Source: Brachynemurus nebulosus (lineage: Eukaryota; Arthropoda; Insecta; Neuroptera; Myrmeleontidae). From it: a stretch of DNA of 64,000 nucleotides. This document shows, piece by piece, positions 37,851 to 48,930 of the stretch. The stretch covers positions 806,001 through 870,000 of the forward strand of contig JAPWDM010000050.1 in NCBI GenBank assembly GCA_035578155.1, in the 5' to 3' direction. The stretch's first letter is position 1. Each line of letters opens with the position of its first letter. Below the pieces are notes generated by a model. The model made no database searches, was not told where the DNA came from, and worked only from the letters and a program-made list of their open reading frames with translations. The position numbers and the translations under genes are program-made.

Positions 37851-40706
37851 TATAGTTATAATAATAAACAGCAAAATAGTCTGATATAACTAGTAAATTT
37901 AATACAGTCACTTTTAGATTATTCGCGCTACTGGATCGCACTACCCTCGCGGATAATTCAAACCGGCTAGAAACAGACATAAATGAATATATAATAATTG
38001 TTTTTACCGCCTACGCCGCCTACCATTATTACACTCAGATTCAATAAAAAGGCAGATTAACAATTACGGCTAACGTTGCTTTAAGTAACTGTAATTTAAT
38101 TGAAATTTACTTAATTACAAAATAATTTCAGAAATTATTAACATTTTCAATTTTAAATTAGCACATATTTTGAAGTTTTTTTTTTTGAAGGAAGAATTAA
38201 TTGAAAGAAATTTAAGGGAAAAAAAATTAACAATTAAAACTAAAATTAATATGGATTAATATAAATAAATAATAACCAACTTACCGTTACTAGGTTACTA
38301 ATTATAATAATAACTTAAAACTAAATAAATCAAAGAATAACTATGTAAGTATTTTCCTCAAATATAATCCTAAATACCACTCACTTTAATCACATTTGTT
38401 TTATTACCATTTGAATAGCTCCTTCTTATTAATTCGTAACTATTTAATTTTGATTGCAGAGTGGGGTAATACCATGAATAAATTTTTTGTTTTATGTAAT
38501 AAACGAGTAAAAGAGGGGTAAAATTTTAATGAAAAGGTCACTTATAATTACCAGTGGTAATGATTAGCACGTTAAGGCATATTGTAAAAAAAATCTCACC
38601 TTTTAAATTATTAATTTTTTTAATTACTTAAATAGATAATTTTAGGATTCAATGCACTGTAATGAGTTAAATAAAGTTAAACGAAGAAAATATTTTCATT
38701 TATTTAGTAATGTCTGAAATATTATTGTTAACAAACTTATTTTAATTTCCACCCGCTGGCTAACTTGTCATATACTTTTCGGCACTTTAGGTATTTTCTT
38801 GAAAAACCAGTATATTTTGGAGTTTAATAACAAATAATTTCGGTTTAACAAAACTGTTTCGGTTTCGGTACAAAGTACATATGTACATACATTTTATTTT
38901 AAGGGGCAGTTTAACGACTCCACTCCCGAAATTTCATGACCTCAGCAGAACTCAAACGCGAAAATTTATAGAGCGTTAAAATTGCTAATTTTACTTCTAA
39001 ACAAAAATTTTACCTTGTTGTATTTATTTCTTGAAATATACAATTAAGTAATTTACATAAGTGGCTTAATTATCGGAAGGAAATATAATTCGATTGAACT
39101 GTTAGATAAATACGCGTGCATGGTAATTATAAATTTTCGCAACATTTGATGTAATTTGCAATTATGTGTATAATAAATAATAAAATAAAAAATGTATAAT
39201 ATATTATACATTTTTTTTTAGTGTTAACTTTATACTAATTTTAATTATTAGGTGGTCTTTTTTCGCTTGCAGTAACTGATTTCGGTAGAACAATTATTAA
39301 TTTGGAAGATCACTAAATCTATATAGGTTTAAATTTTATCAAAAGTCTAGTAGACTTCTTGCAAACGTAAACAAATATCTTACTAATCGCACTGAACATA
39401 AGAAGAATAGCTTCATATTATTGTCTAAATTCCCACACTTATGAAAACCATGACAAAGATAATTACTTATTGTTATTTAGCCAAGGATAAATCAATAGAA
39501 ACAATTTATTAACCTTCTATGCCTTGTAAATTATCAAAAACAGAAAAATCTTTGGGAAAAATTATCACAATGTCTTTTGAATATATCTACATAAAACAGT
39601 ATAATTCTAATTCGCAACAATTAAAAGTTTATACATATATGAATAAAAATGTAGCCTTGTATATTAGCTATATTGCTACTGAGTGAAGTTAAAAAAAATG
39701 CATTTTTATTTTACAAAGACAAATAAAAAATCCCTTAGTTCCAATTCAATGTTATCCTCTTTCATATTGAAATTACCTTACTGAGTAAGTTTGTATTACG
39801 ATGCCAAGCCATTAGATATTGTTCCCAAGAACAAAATAATTTGAAATGATTATTCTCAAAGCTAAAGTAATAAATAAATTTCCTGGTATAATAATTATAT
39901 TCAGTTAATATATTGGTGTATAAATTTAATTGTAGAAAAAAAATTTGAATTATTTTTAATACGAATTATAGAAGTATTGATCCAATCAAGGCTGTAAGAA
40001 ACTAGTTTTATAATAAAGTTGGATTTTCTGTGAAAGTTGTCAGATTTAAGCAAATGTTACATATTAATACTAATAGGTGTATTTAATACACTCTTGTTTT
40101 TTGCCTTATTTTTAATACATTAAAACAAGTTTTGTTTCAAATTTTTGAACTATAGTACACAAAAAATTCAAAAAATTACGATATCGACCCACCAAAATTC
40201 ATAATATTGAGTACATGAAAAAGAAAGTGTGTCTTTCAGTAGTAAATTAAAATTACAAATGTTTTGATGAAATTTATTTTTGTACCTTTTAAAAGGCATT
40301 TCGTTATAATATTTTAAATTTAATTATAAAAGTTATAAAATTTTTGAAATAAAAAAGTAAATTAAAAAAATCAAGAAACTTAAGTGTAAGAAACTTAACG
40401 TAAAAAGCGAAATTAAATATAAAAAAAGAAAATAAATAAAAAACAGTCAGAAGCATCAGACGTTTCTGTTCAACTTGTTACATTATCCCTCAATAAAATA
40501 GGGAATGAAAATGTATATAGAAAACTGTTATGTCTAGAAACGTGAACTTTGTACAGGGGTTCCTTATGTAACGTAGGTGACCATTAAAAAGGGATTTTTG
40601 GGAATTTATCCTCTAAACCTAAAGGATAAAATATGTAATCACCTAATTATGTCACTCCCAAATAGTAAACGCATAGTGAATGTATACACAAGCGCACTCT
40701 GTATTA
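37851..40706. other. Gene-free AT-rich DNA, 2.9 kb
   Basis: No open frame, repeat family or transposon end is convincing. A short AT palindrome ('aaaaatgtataatatattat') lies at about 39187. Confidence 0.5.
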
Positions 40707-41431
40707 TAGTCCAATAGCACTAAATTTTATCTATACATTAATTTTAGAATAGACATAAAAATTTTTTAAAAAGAGATTCTTGTAGGGATTGCCGAGGAGA
40801 ACATTTGTGCAAAATGTGAACTCTCGGAAATATTTTTTTTTTATATTTAAACATTCATGAAGAACGTTTTTTGACCTTTCACCGCTTACGTAGCGAAAAC
40901 GGTGATAGATACATTAAAAAGTGTCAAGGCCTGTTTTGTAGAGAATCGAATTCTCTACAAAAAAGTCCGCGAGAGCACCTGTCTATCTTGTACAGATGAA
41001 AAAATACAACGCTCCAAACGCGCACTCAAAAATTCACTTTTTCGTGCGTTCCGGCAAGGTTCCGGACGCCACACCTTGCCGGAACGCTCGAAAAAGTGGA
41101 TTTTTGAGTGCGCGTTTGGAGCGTAGTATCTTTTCACCTGTACAAGATAGACAGGTGCTCTCGCGGACTTTTTTTTGTAGGGAATTCGATTCTCTACAAA
41201 AAAGGCCTTAACACTTTTTAATGTATCTATCAGTGAAAGGTCAAAAAACGTTATTCATAAATTTTCAATATTGTTTAAACAATATAAAAAAAAAACATTT
41301 CCGGGAGTTCACATTTTGCACAAATGTTCTCCTCGGAAGTCCTTATAAGAATCTCTTTTTAAAAAATTTTTATGTCTATTTTAAAATTAATGTTTAGTGA
41401 GATAGGGTTTAAAATTACTACTATTGGACTA
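40707..41431. mobile_element. Large foldback element with GC-richer hairpin centre
   Basis: The ends 'tagtccaatag' and 'ctattggacta' start arms of about 330 bp that meet around 41070. The inner part (40960-41190) is a near-perfect palindrome with 'gtccgcgagagcacctgtct' and 'aacgctccaaacgcgcac' on both sides. The mirror-image open frames of 60-74 codons are by-products of the palindrome. Confidence 0.85.
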
Positions 41432-41712
41432 TTAGTGTCAGTAACATTTTCACATATAATTTGCTCCTGGGTCAAATTTCTGTGATTGAAAAGGAAATGT
41501 AAAAGAATAAAAAAAGTCTAAAAAGTAAAAATTATATTTAAAAAATTACATAGGTACACATATAAATGTTTTTCGTTATAAAAATTTGTACAATTAGAAT
41601 GGCAATTTTATACATTTATATAATTTGTACTTAAAATTCTTATAACTAATGTTTAAAATGCAGTTAAAAATCACAATTATGATTACAATTTTTTTTTAAA
41701 TGCAATTATAAA

Positions 41713-43026
41713 TTACGTTTTTACCTTAACAATAGAAATAAATTGATTTATATAAAAAACTTCTTGATCTTTTGTCCAATCACGAATCGGTCGCAAACTA
41801 CAAAACTTGTTCCTTTGATTATTATAAACTACGTCTAATTCACTTGCACTTGCCGATTTTCTTAGAGCCGATAAATCAGCCAAACCTTCATTTCGTGTAT
41901 ATGACGTGAAAACTAATGGTACTTCCAACATAAACGGCAAACTTAAATTCCAAGTATCACTTTCTAGTCCTTCAAATTCATGGAATCCACAATTAAATGC
42001 AATATTAAAATCAGCCTGATTAAAATTCACGTTACTCATATAATCATGATAAAATAATGGTATAAATTGTACTGTTGCATGTTTTTCAGCTGTTTTACAA
42101 ATATCACATAAAAAATTTGATATGGTTACATTTTTTGGACCTAAACATTCTGGGCCAATACAAATAATTTTCACATTTTCAAGATTTTGTATCCAATGGA
42201 AAATTATTTCTAAAATTATGGTCCAATTGAGTTGGCTCTCGATGACTCCTGCTCCGATAACATGAACGATAAGAGTTGAACCTCGAGTAAAATTACGATT
42301 TACCAAGAGTTTAAGTTGTTGCATAGCAAAAATCATAGTTAAACCGAAAGTTAATAAATCCGAATTTATAATTTTAATAACTTTATGTTGTGTTTTTATA
42401 TTTGTGTATAAATTAATAAATTTTGAAATATTGTTTGGTAAATTGAACACGGTTTGGTCAGGATGGAAAATTTCTAGTTTAAAAATATCGTTCGATTTGC
42501 CATTAAAGTATCGAGCGATTTCAAATATAATCTTAAACAGTTTACAAATTCTTTTGTGATTAATACTGTTGTGAATAAAATGTTCTTTAGAACAATAACT
42601 AACACTAAAACAATTTGTGCAATCGAAAAGAGTATTCTGATTTGTATTTCGGCACACAACACACGTTCGAGGAAACATCCAAAATAGGTTTTCATCACCT
42701 ATCAGCTGTCGGTTTAATTTTTGTTCCCAAATATTTTTTACAGCTGTTCGAAAGTAATTCCATTCTTCTTGATTCAATTTTTTGGAATGTTCAAAAATGT
42801 AATCCTTTTTAGTTTTTTCTAATATGGATCTAATTGTGTTGCAAAACTGTTTATGGCTTGTCCAATGAATTTTTTGGTGATCTGTTGAACAATAAGAAAC
42901 TAATCGACAACTGGAACAACGTTTTAATTTTATACTGTCATTTGATTTACAAATATAACAACATGAATTATAATAGAATGTTGAAGAATAATTCGTTGCA
43001 AACGTATTTACAATTTGACAAGCCAT
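41713..43026 (-). CDS. Two-finger MYND zinc-finger protein with MSS51-like C-terminal region
   Basis: An intronless 437-codon frame. Two MYND fingers, which are protein-protein interaction modules, are visible. The first has C23-x2-C26, C37-x2-C40, C46-x3-H50 and H58-x3-C62; the second begins near residue 121 with CVVC, CTNC, YCSKEH and HKRIC. The C-terminal half (from about residue 235) carries 'STLIVHVIGAGVIES', 'IICIGPEC' and 'FNCGFHEFEG', followed by a P-rich 'PFMLEVPLVFTSYTRNEG'. This order resembles the C-terminal domain of the MSS51 / ZMYND15-17 group, where it looks like a degenerate methyltransferase-type fold. The function in insects is unknown. Lack of introns could mean a retrocopy that stayed intact, but no poly(A) or duplication is seen. 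Divergent from asteroid, with about 2.2 kb between start codons. Confidence 0.8.
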   Translation of the reverse strand: MACQIVNTFATNYSSTFYYNSCCYICKSNDSIKLKRCSSCRLVSYCSTDHQKIHWTSHKQFCNTIRSILEKTKKDYIFEHSKKLNQEEWNYFRTAVKNIWEQKLNRQLIGDENLFWMFPRTCVVCRNTNQNTLFDCTNCFSVSYCSKEHFIHNSINHKRICKLFKIIFEIARYFNGKSNDIFKLEIFHPDQTVFNLPNNISKFINLYTNIKTQHKVIKIINSDLLTFGLTMIFAMQQLKLLVNRNFTRGSTLIVHVIGAGVIESQLNWTIILEIIFHWIQNLENVKIICIGPECLGPKNVTISNFLCDICKTAEKHATVQFIPLFYHDYMSNVNFNQADFNIAFNCGFHEFEGLESDTWNLSLPFMLEVPLVFTSYTRNEGLADLSALRKSASASELDVVYNNQRNKFCSLRPIRDWTKDQEVFYINQFISIVKVKT

Positions 43027-43076
43027 TTTTTTCGTTTTAAACCATATTTTAACATTTTACTTGAGAATGTTTGCTA

Positions 43077-43301
43077 TTAGCGACGCAAAGATTCTCACTC
43101 GCGCCTCTGGTGATAAAATTAGAACTAGCATCAAGTAAAAATATACGTATACGATTAATGGGTGATATAAAATCTAGTAAGCCGTGCATAATTTGTATAG
43201 TACATTTTTCTATCGACAAATAAACGTATACAAAAATTTTTACTTGATATAGCTTCTAATTTGAAAAACCAGGAGCGCTCGTGTAATCTTTGCGTCGCCA
43301 A
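43077..43301. mobile_element. TTGGCGACGC MITE, copy B
   Basis: Ends 'ttagcgacgcaaagattct' and 'atctttgcgtcgccaa'; a 225-bp sister of 50839-51063. Sits 50 bp upstream of the MYND start codon, so it may lie in that gene's promoter or 5'UTR. Confidence 0.85.
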
Positions 43302-44331
43302 TTCCATAACCTCTACAACTTTTATATTTTGATTACAATAAGCCATTGGTGGCGTTCGAACGAAAATTTTGTTAACCTAACGCCTAACGGGGCTTTCATC
43401 GTTACATGGTTACAAACCTCTGTGGATAAAATAGAATGTAAATACAGTACTTATTCTCAAATGGAAACACGTCGGGACTGGGGAAGTGAGTGTTTCCATT
43501 TTCGAATCACCAATGTCGGTTGATGATATTTAACATATTTAATATGTAATAAAGAATACATATAGAAATTACATATGTATGAAATAAACTCTTATAGTTT
43601 AAATTACTTTATACGGTGGATATTCAGTGGTACTGACTCCGATTTTACATAGTGACGTCAGCGAATTATATAATATACAATGTAAATGATGCGACTCAAA
43701 ATAAAAATTGTTAAGTTTATTTTAAAAACGATCGAAAAACCCACTTTATAATTGAGTCGAACTTTGAAAAAGATTCCAGAAGATTCTATTCAAAAGCTAA
43801 CAAAGATAATATAGAAGCTCGCGTTTCCATTTGAGAGTGCTCCATTTGAGAATAACAACTGTACCTATTTCCTAATCGGATAGAGTGCCTACAATAAATA
43901 GAGTGGTGACATGTGTGCTGAACACCGATTGGTTCCGGCATTTTCTATCCAAAGTTTTCGCAAAATGCATTGGAAATAAATTAAATGTTAACAAAAACTA
44001 TTTACTTTAACTTACAAAGAATAATTAAATTAAAAATTTTTAATTGTTCATTAATTCATAACTTATTAACAATAATTATGTACTCAAATATATTTACTCA
44101 AACATGTGATAATTAATTTTAAAGTTTCCCGCTCTGTTTTGGATAGAAAATGGATGACATTTCACGACTCTGTATCGGACCGTATAGGACGTATCGGACG
44201 AACACGAGTGCCATCTTTCCTTTAGACACTTTTTTGAATACATTGAGGACATTGAGTTTGTTCTCTGACATTGAATTTCGTCTCCTTGTCTAATCTCCAT
44301 ATTATGGAGGGTAGAGTTAAAGGAGAAGTAC
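43302..44331. other. Intergenic spacer between MYND gene and hAT MITE
   Basis: No gene. 'ggagggtagagt' near 44308 is repeated, inverted, at about 45080, which suggests an older foldback element that spans the hAT copy. Confidence 0.4.
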
Positions 44332-44712
44332 CACAGAACAAATAGAACGAATACATCTATCCCTTTTCTGCAATCACTTATGTGCTTTTATGTGCATCTT
44401 AGGCTGCTTAGTCCTCATTCATTCGCGAGCACTCAATGGGTATGTTTCAATTGTTGTTATATTGTTACCTCTCGTATTAAAACGGTATATGTACGTGGTA
44501 TATGTACATCATACGTACCACCACCACCAGACCACCACGTACATATTATGTATGTATGTATGCAAGACACTAATACACACAACATTCAACGGACTAACAC
44601 ACACAACTCCGCGTGCACATATATAACATATTGGTGGGATATTTTCTATCCTTTGTGGTTACGCTCGTTTCCCTAGTATAGACATAGTAATGTTCGTTCT
44701 CTTTGTTCTCTG
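44332..44712. mobile_element. hAT MITE with perfect 8-bp duplication AGAAGTAC
   Basis: Starts 'cacagaacaaatagaacga', ends 'tctttgttctctg'; AGAAGTAC at 44324-44331 and 44713-44720. Almost identical, in inverse orientation, to 58195-58575; both contain the same 98-codon spurious frame. Confidence 0.9.
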
Positions 44713-45241
44713 AGAAGTACATATCTCATATGGGACTTGAATCGAAAAAGTGGTCCCTGAATTTGATGAAATAATAGTTCAATAATTACCCAGAACGGCG
44801 CTGATAAGCAATCAGGGTTCGATCTGAACTTAGCGATTATAAGTGAAGTGAAGTATGCCAAAGGGGAATACTAACTGTTAAAAACAATAAAAATTGAATT
44901 AAATATAAAAACAATAAAAATTGAATTAAATATAACAATTAAAACTGTTGTTTCAGTTTTAAAATTTTCAGCGCTTTATTTTAAATTAAAGAATTTTAGT
45001 ACATTAGTGCCATCTTAATTTCATCCACTATTAGGGGCCACTTTTTTTTTATATATAAAGATACTTCTCCTGATACTCTACCCTCCATACTCCATATGAA
45101 GGAATTTGATAAAACGTCAAACCTAATTTTTGAAAAGGTTGCGTATTATGTATTGTGTAGTATTTACCGTATTTACTTATAATATTCAAATTCAATACAT
45201 AAAAATAAAAGTACGACAGTAGTAAATTTAAGTACTTGAAA

Positions 45242-47260
45242 ATGGGAATTCGTGGATTAACAACATATATAGCACGATATTCTGACATATATTTAGAAAA
45301 TTGTGAGTTACAAGACACATATTTAGTGATCGATGCAAGTAGTCTTGGTGCTTATCTGTACAGGAATCATACGAAAGCTAATGATGCGTTTGGCGGTGAT
45401 TACGACAAATTTCGAAAAATCATTATCGATTTTTTTGTAAACCTACAGAAATGTAACGTCACGCCACTTTGTATTTTTGACGGTGGTTTCGAGTACAAAA
45501 AATTGAGAACACTATATTCACGGATGAAGAATCGTGTGCAAACGTGTAGAAATTTGAATCCAAGTAACCAGAAATATTACCAGTTGAGTCCGTTATTACA
45601 AATGGAAATTTTCAAAGAAACGTTACGTGAACTGGGTATCAAAATGATTATGTGTGATTTTGAAGCTGATTTTCAAATTGCATCAGTTGCACGATATATA
45701 AACTGTCCAGTTTTAAGCTTCGATTCAGATTACTTTATCTACGATTGTTTATATATTCCATTAAATACACTTGATATCAATGTACGTAAGTGTGGCAACA
45801 AATTTTACATGGATTGTAAATTGTATCGAGTCGATACTTTTTTGAATCAATTTGGCGGATTAAATAAATCATTATTACCATTGATGGCAACACTGTTGGG
45901 AAATGATTATGTAAAGAAGAGTACATTTGATGCATTTTTTGCTCAATTAAAATTGCCGAACAATCGTACGAGAGTTAACGATCAACAACGCACTATTGCG
46001 GCTCTGTTGAACTGGTTGCGACCGCACGATTTTCAATCGGCACGCGATCGTGTCCTGAGTCGTGTCAAAATGCATTTACGCTCGGAAATTGCCAAAATCA
46101 TCGATGAATCCGTTGAAGGTTACACGTGTTCCTCGGAATATATATTGAGTCACTTCGGTCTGAACGGTGGTGACGGTCTACTTGTACAGGATCGACCAAT
46201 GTACACGTTGCTAGACACTAGCGATAACCATAAAAAGACGTACGAAGTTCCACATTGGTTTATCGAAAAATTTCGAGCATGTCTCTATCCGCCCTCGTTT
46301 ATGAACTTAATAACGAAACAAACACAATTATTCACACCGCAAATGGAAGATGTCACTTTACCGCACTCGCATCATATTTGTTTGGATATAATAAAAGTAA
46401 TTTTTGGTTTGTTAACATCGCCAAGACGATATAAACGATATTCGTACATCACCAGGGCTGATCATGCGAACGCAACAATGTTTAAAGCTGAACCGGTGTA
46501 TGAAATGAACGGTATTGGTCCATTCCCGTCATTGGATACGTTGCCAAATTTACCGAAACACAAACGCGATTATATATTTTTCCATGTGCTTCGACTGAAT
46601 TATTCCGATTTACAATTACTCAATGCGTTTCCGGAAAGTTGGCGATTGGTGGTTGTTTCGATTATTTATTGGGTACGCACCATTGATGATTTACCAGTAA
46701 CCACATCACATTTGTATTCGTTGATGTTATCATTGATCTATATTAAATATATCGATGAAATCGTTGGATTTCATCGATCACAACAAGTATTTCACAATAA
46801 ATATCAACAACGGATCAATACACTTTTGCACGAAAAACAAAATGAAAATAATGAAGGCGTGATCAGTGACAATTTGGATGTGTTAATACAAAATATCACG
46901 GAAAATGATGCCCTTTTGGCGGTTAACAGTTTAATCAGCTATTTCAGCGTGGACGAAAAATTGTTTAACAATCCGAAAAATTATGCAATACGTACAGTGC
47001 ATTGTTTTGCCGAGTTTCAAGCGGCATTCCGTCAAATTATGTATCTAAATTGTTTACTAGATTATCCGTTACACGCGTGTAGCGCTGCTAGATTTTATAA
47101 CGGTACATTTATATATAATATGCATACAAATTTAAAACGACGAAAAGATCCACACGTGTATTTAAATTTATTATTAGGACAGTGTAATTCAGTTCTTCGT
47201 GTTTTTAATAAAACCATCGATTTATTCCGAACTTTGACACCTGAAGTGTTTAGTCAATAA
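45242..47260 (+). CDS. ast: Asteroid (XPG/FEN1-like nuclease family), intronless
   Basis: Asteroid proteins belong to the FEN1/XPG structure-specific nuclease superfamily; the Drosophila gene was found by its effect on EGF-receptor signalling in eye development. The start was set at 45242, not the ATG six bases earlier, because MGIRGLTTYI is the family's conserved N-terminus, whose free amino end packs in the active site in FEN1. The 672-residue protein has an XPG-N region (D31 in LVIDASSLG, D80 in CIFDGG), then an XPG-I region (E141 and D143 in DFEADFQIA, D161 and D163 in LSFDSDYF). A later Asp follows in LLGNDYVK, so the metal-binding acid set looks complete. The C-terminal 450 residues are helical and family-specific. 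Single exon. A TA-type MITE begins 10 bp after the stop codon. Confidence 0.95.
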   Translation: MGIRGLTTYIARYSDIYLENCELQDTYLVIDASSLGAYLYRNHTKANDAFGGDYDKFRKIIIDFFVNLQKCNVTPLCIFDGGFEYKKLRTLYSRMKNRVQTCRNLNPSNQKYYQLSPLLQMEIFKETLRELGIKMIMCDFEADFQIASVARYINCPVLSFDSDYFIYDCLYIPLNTLDINVRKCGNKFYMDCKLYRVDTFLNQFGGLNKSLLPLMATLLGNDYVKKSTFDAFFAQLKLPNNRTRVNDQQRTIAALLNWLRPHDFQSARDRVLSRVKMHLRSEIAKIIDESVEGYTCSSEYILSHFGLNGGDGLLVQDRPMYTLLDTSDNHKKTYEVPHWFIEKFRACLYPPSFMNLITKQTQLFTPQMEDVTLPHSHHICLDIIKVIFGLLTSPRRYKRYSYITRADHANATMFKAEPVYEMNGIGPFPSLDTLPNLPKHKRDYIFFHVLRLNYSDLQLLNAFPESWRLVVVSIIYWVRTIDDLPVTTSHLYSLMLSLIYIKYIDEIVGFHRSQQVFHNKYQQRINTLLHEKQNENNEGVISDNLDVLIQNITENDALLAVNSLISYFSVDEKLFNNPKNYAIRTVHCFAEFQAAFRQIMYLNCLLDYPLHACSAARFYNGTFIYNMHTNLKRRKDPHVYLNLLLGQCNSVLRVFNKTIDLFRTLTPEVFSQ

Positions 47261-47270
47261 ATCTTTAATA

Positions 47271-47883
47271 GGGTACCTGATTGTATTCAAAATTTATTTT
47301 AAATATTAAATAATTTTATGAATTACTCGTAAATATATTTAATTTTAGTAGTGATAAATAAAAATATTCTTTAGTTATATTTAAAAATTCTATTTTGAAA
47401 ATGACAAATTTTTAACCTTCATTTAAATGAGTAAAAACGCGCCGTTACATTAAAATGACGTCATATTTTGTAGCAAATATGACAAATATCATAGATAAGA
47501 TAAGTAACATGTAACTGATGTAAATAGTTACTATAGTTTAATGCATAATTTTTACACGTGTGTTAAATATTATTTCAACTGGACACAATAATTGTAAATA
47601 TTGCAAAACAAAAAGCCTAACATCTATTGAAAATATGTTTTTGTTAAAAATGTCGTAAAACGTTTCCTAACGTTACAGTAGTGCGAATACATTAATATTT
47701 GCTTGTATCAAAATGTGACGTCATCGCATACGTCACCATGGTGGATCGTTTTTCGCGCCAATTTATTCATTTAAATTTGGACAGTGTTTTTTTTTACGAT
47801 TTTCAAAAATTTATTAAAAATTAATTAGTTAATACGTAAAAACAAAGCATTTAGAATCATTTTTTAATTTCAGTTAAGTACCC
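47271..47883. mobile_element. GGGTAC-end MITE, copy 2, directly after asteroid
   Basis: Ends 'gggtacctgattg' and 'cagttaagtaccc', flanked by TA at 47269-47270 and 47884-47885, so Tc1/mariner-like target use. It holds an AATAAA at 47357-47362 on the asteroid strand. Homologous to 20860-21671. Confidence 0.82.
47357..47362 (+). promoter_or_regulatory. Candidate polyadenylation signal of asteroid, inside a MITE
   Basis: AATAAA is 97 bp after the asteroid stop. It lies within the MITE, so if used it was supplied by the transposon. Such hexamers are frequent in A/T-rich DNA. Confidence 0.35.
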
Positions 47884-48126
47884 TATTATTGAGGTACCGC
47901 CAGGACCGGAACTCGCCTAAGTGGCGCTCGAGGCAGGGTCAAAAAATGGCGCCCCTGTAGAAAAAAAATATTTCTTTTTTTTTGGTCCAAAATACAAGTG
48001 GTCAACAAAAAAAAAAACCTCACATACCTAATTTTGGCGCCCTCTTAAGTCATTTTTTGGCGCTCTACAAGACCTGTCGCCCGGGGCACGTGTCCCGGCT
48101 GCCCCCCCCCCCCAGATCCGGCCATG

Positions 48127-48252
48127 GGTACCGCAACGATCAACACCACCTACATAACAAAGCCTCACAACAACTCAGTGCATTGATCGTGACGTCATCA
48201 TCAAGAGGCCAAAGAAACCTGTTTGTTATGTAGGTGGTGTTGCAACGATACC
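48127..48252. mobile_element. Small foldback MITE
   Basis: 'accgcaacgatcaacaccac' pairs with 'gtggtgttgcaacgata'; the arms are about 40 bp and the interior 50 bp. The preceding C-run and 'gggcacgtgtcccggctgc' (48084-48115) look like the end of another old transposon. Confidence 0.72.
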
Positions 48253-48324
48253 ATAGTGCACCATTGTGCAATAGAATAAGAAAATACATTTGTAAAAATA
48301 TATTTTATTTATTCTCTTAAACAG

Positions 48325-48361
48325 TCACTGTGTAGTGACTCACGAAGTCACTACACAGTGA
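48325..48361. repeat. Perfect 16-bp-stem hairpin
   Basis: 'tcactgtgtagtgact' and its exact complement around a 5-base loop, followed by a T-run. It has no known role. Confidence 0.8.
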
Positions 48362-48619
48362 TTTTTTTAGTCTGTCACATAATGGTTCGCTGGTGTCTTA
48401 TAATACGGAGCATTACTGTATATAAATTGAGTTTTGTTTGTAAAAAAAAATTATGGATCAGTTATCAAATTTAAATCATTTATTATCAAGTACTTTTGTA
48501 AGATACTTGCAAAAAGTAAAAATTTGATTTGTAAAATCATTAAAAAATTTCTTTAACTACCTACCAGGAAGACGTTTAGGATACTATTAATGAGTAAAGT
48601 AAAAAAAAAAACTTTTTAA

Positions 48620-48776
48620 CATGTTCATTGCCGATCACGCGATATCGCGTGATACGTCTACTTTATTATATGGCTAATCACGCGATATCGCTTGACAAAT
48701 ATAAGAACCTACTTATTTAACGTAAAATGTTTGGCCATCTCACAAAGTCTACATTTTTAGCTTGGCAACGAACGTG
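48620..48776. mobile_element. TTAA-type MITE with CACGCGATATCGCGTG palindromes
   Basis: Ends 'catgttcattgcc' and 'ggcaacgaacgtg', flanked by TTAA at 48616-48619 and 48777-48780. Contains a perfect 20-bp palindrome at 48634-48653 and a near copy 33 bp further on. Confidence 0.82.
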
Positions 48777-48780
48777 TTAA

Positions 48781-48930
48781 ATTTTTTTTTAAGTGAAAAA
48801 TTTATTTTTATGGCTAAATTTTTTTACGGATGATAACTATGGATCTATATTTTATAAAAAGTTTTTTTCTTTTAATTATAATTCTTTTTCTGTAGTACAT
48901 AGAAAGCGTTGAAGTTGACGTAAAAAAAAA
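48781..48930. repeat. Repeat related to the inside of the 10723-11567 element
   Basis: Reverse complement of about 11036-11190 with roughly 85% identity by eye ('tacgtcaacttcaacg', 'aaaatatagatcc', 'aataaatttttcactta'). Confidence 0.75.

Noticed and set aside
40902..41211. Mirrored 60-74 codon frames on both strands
   Set aside because: A palindrome necessarily yields the same frame on both strands; no protein features.
45236..45241. Upstream ATG of asteroid
   Set aside because: The family's conserved N-terminus starts at MGIRG, six bases later, and that end is functionally placed in FEN1 relatives.
48325..48370. Hairpin followed by a T-run, like a bacterial terminator
   Set aside because: Eukaryotic context with introns and poly(A) signals; the hairpin is one of many small palindromes here.
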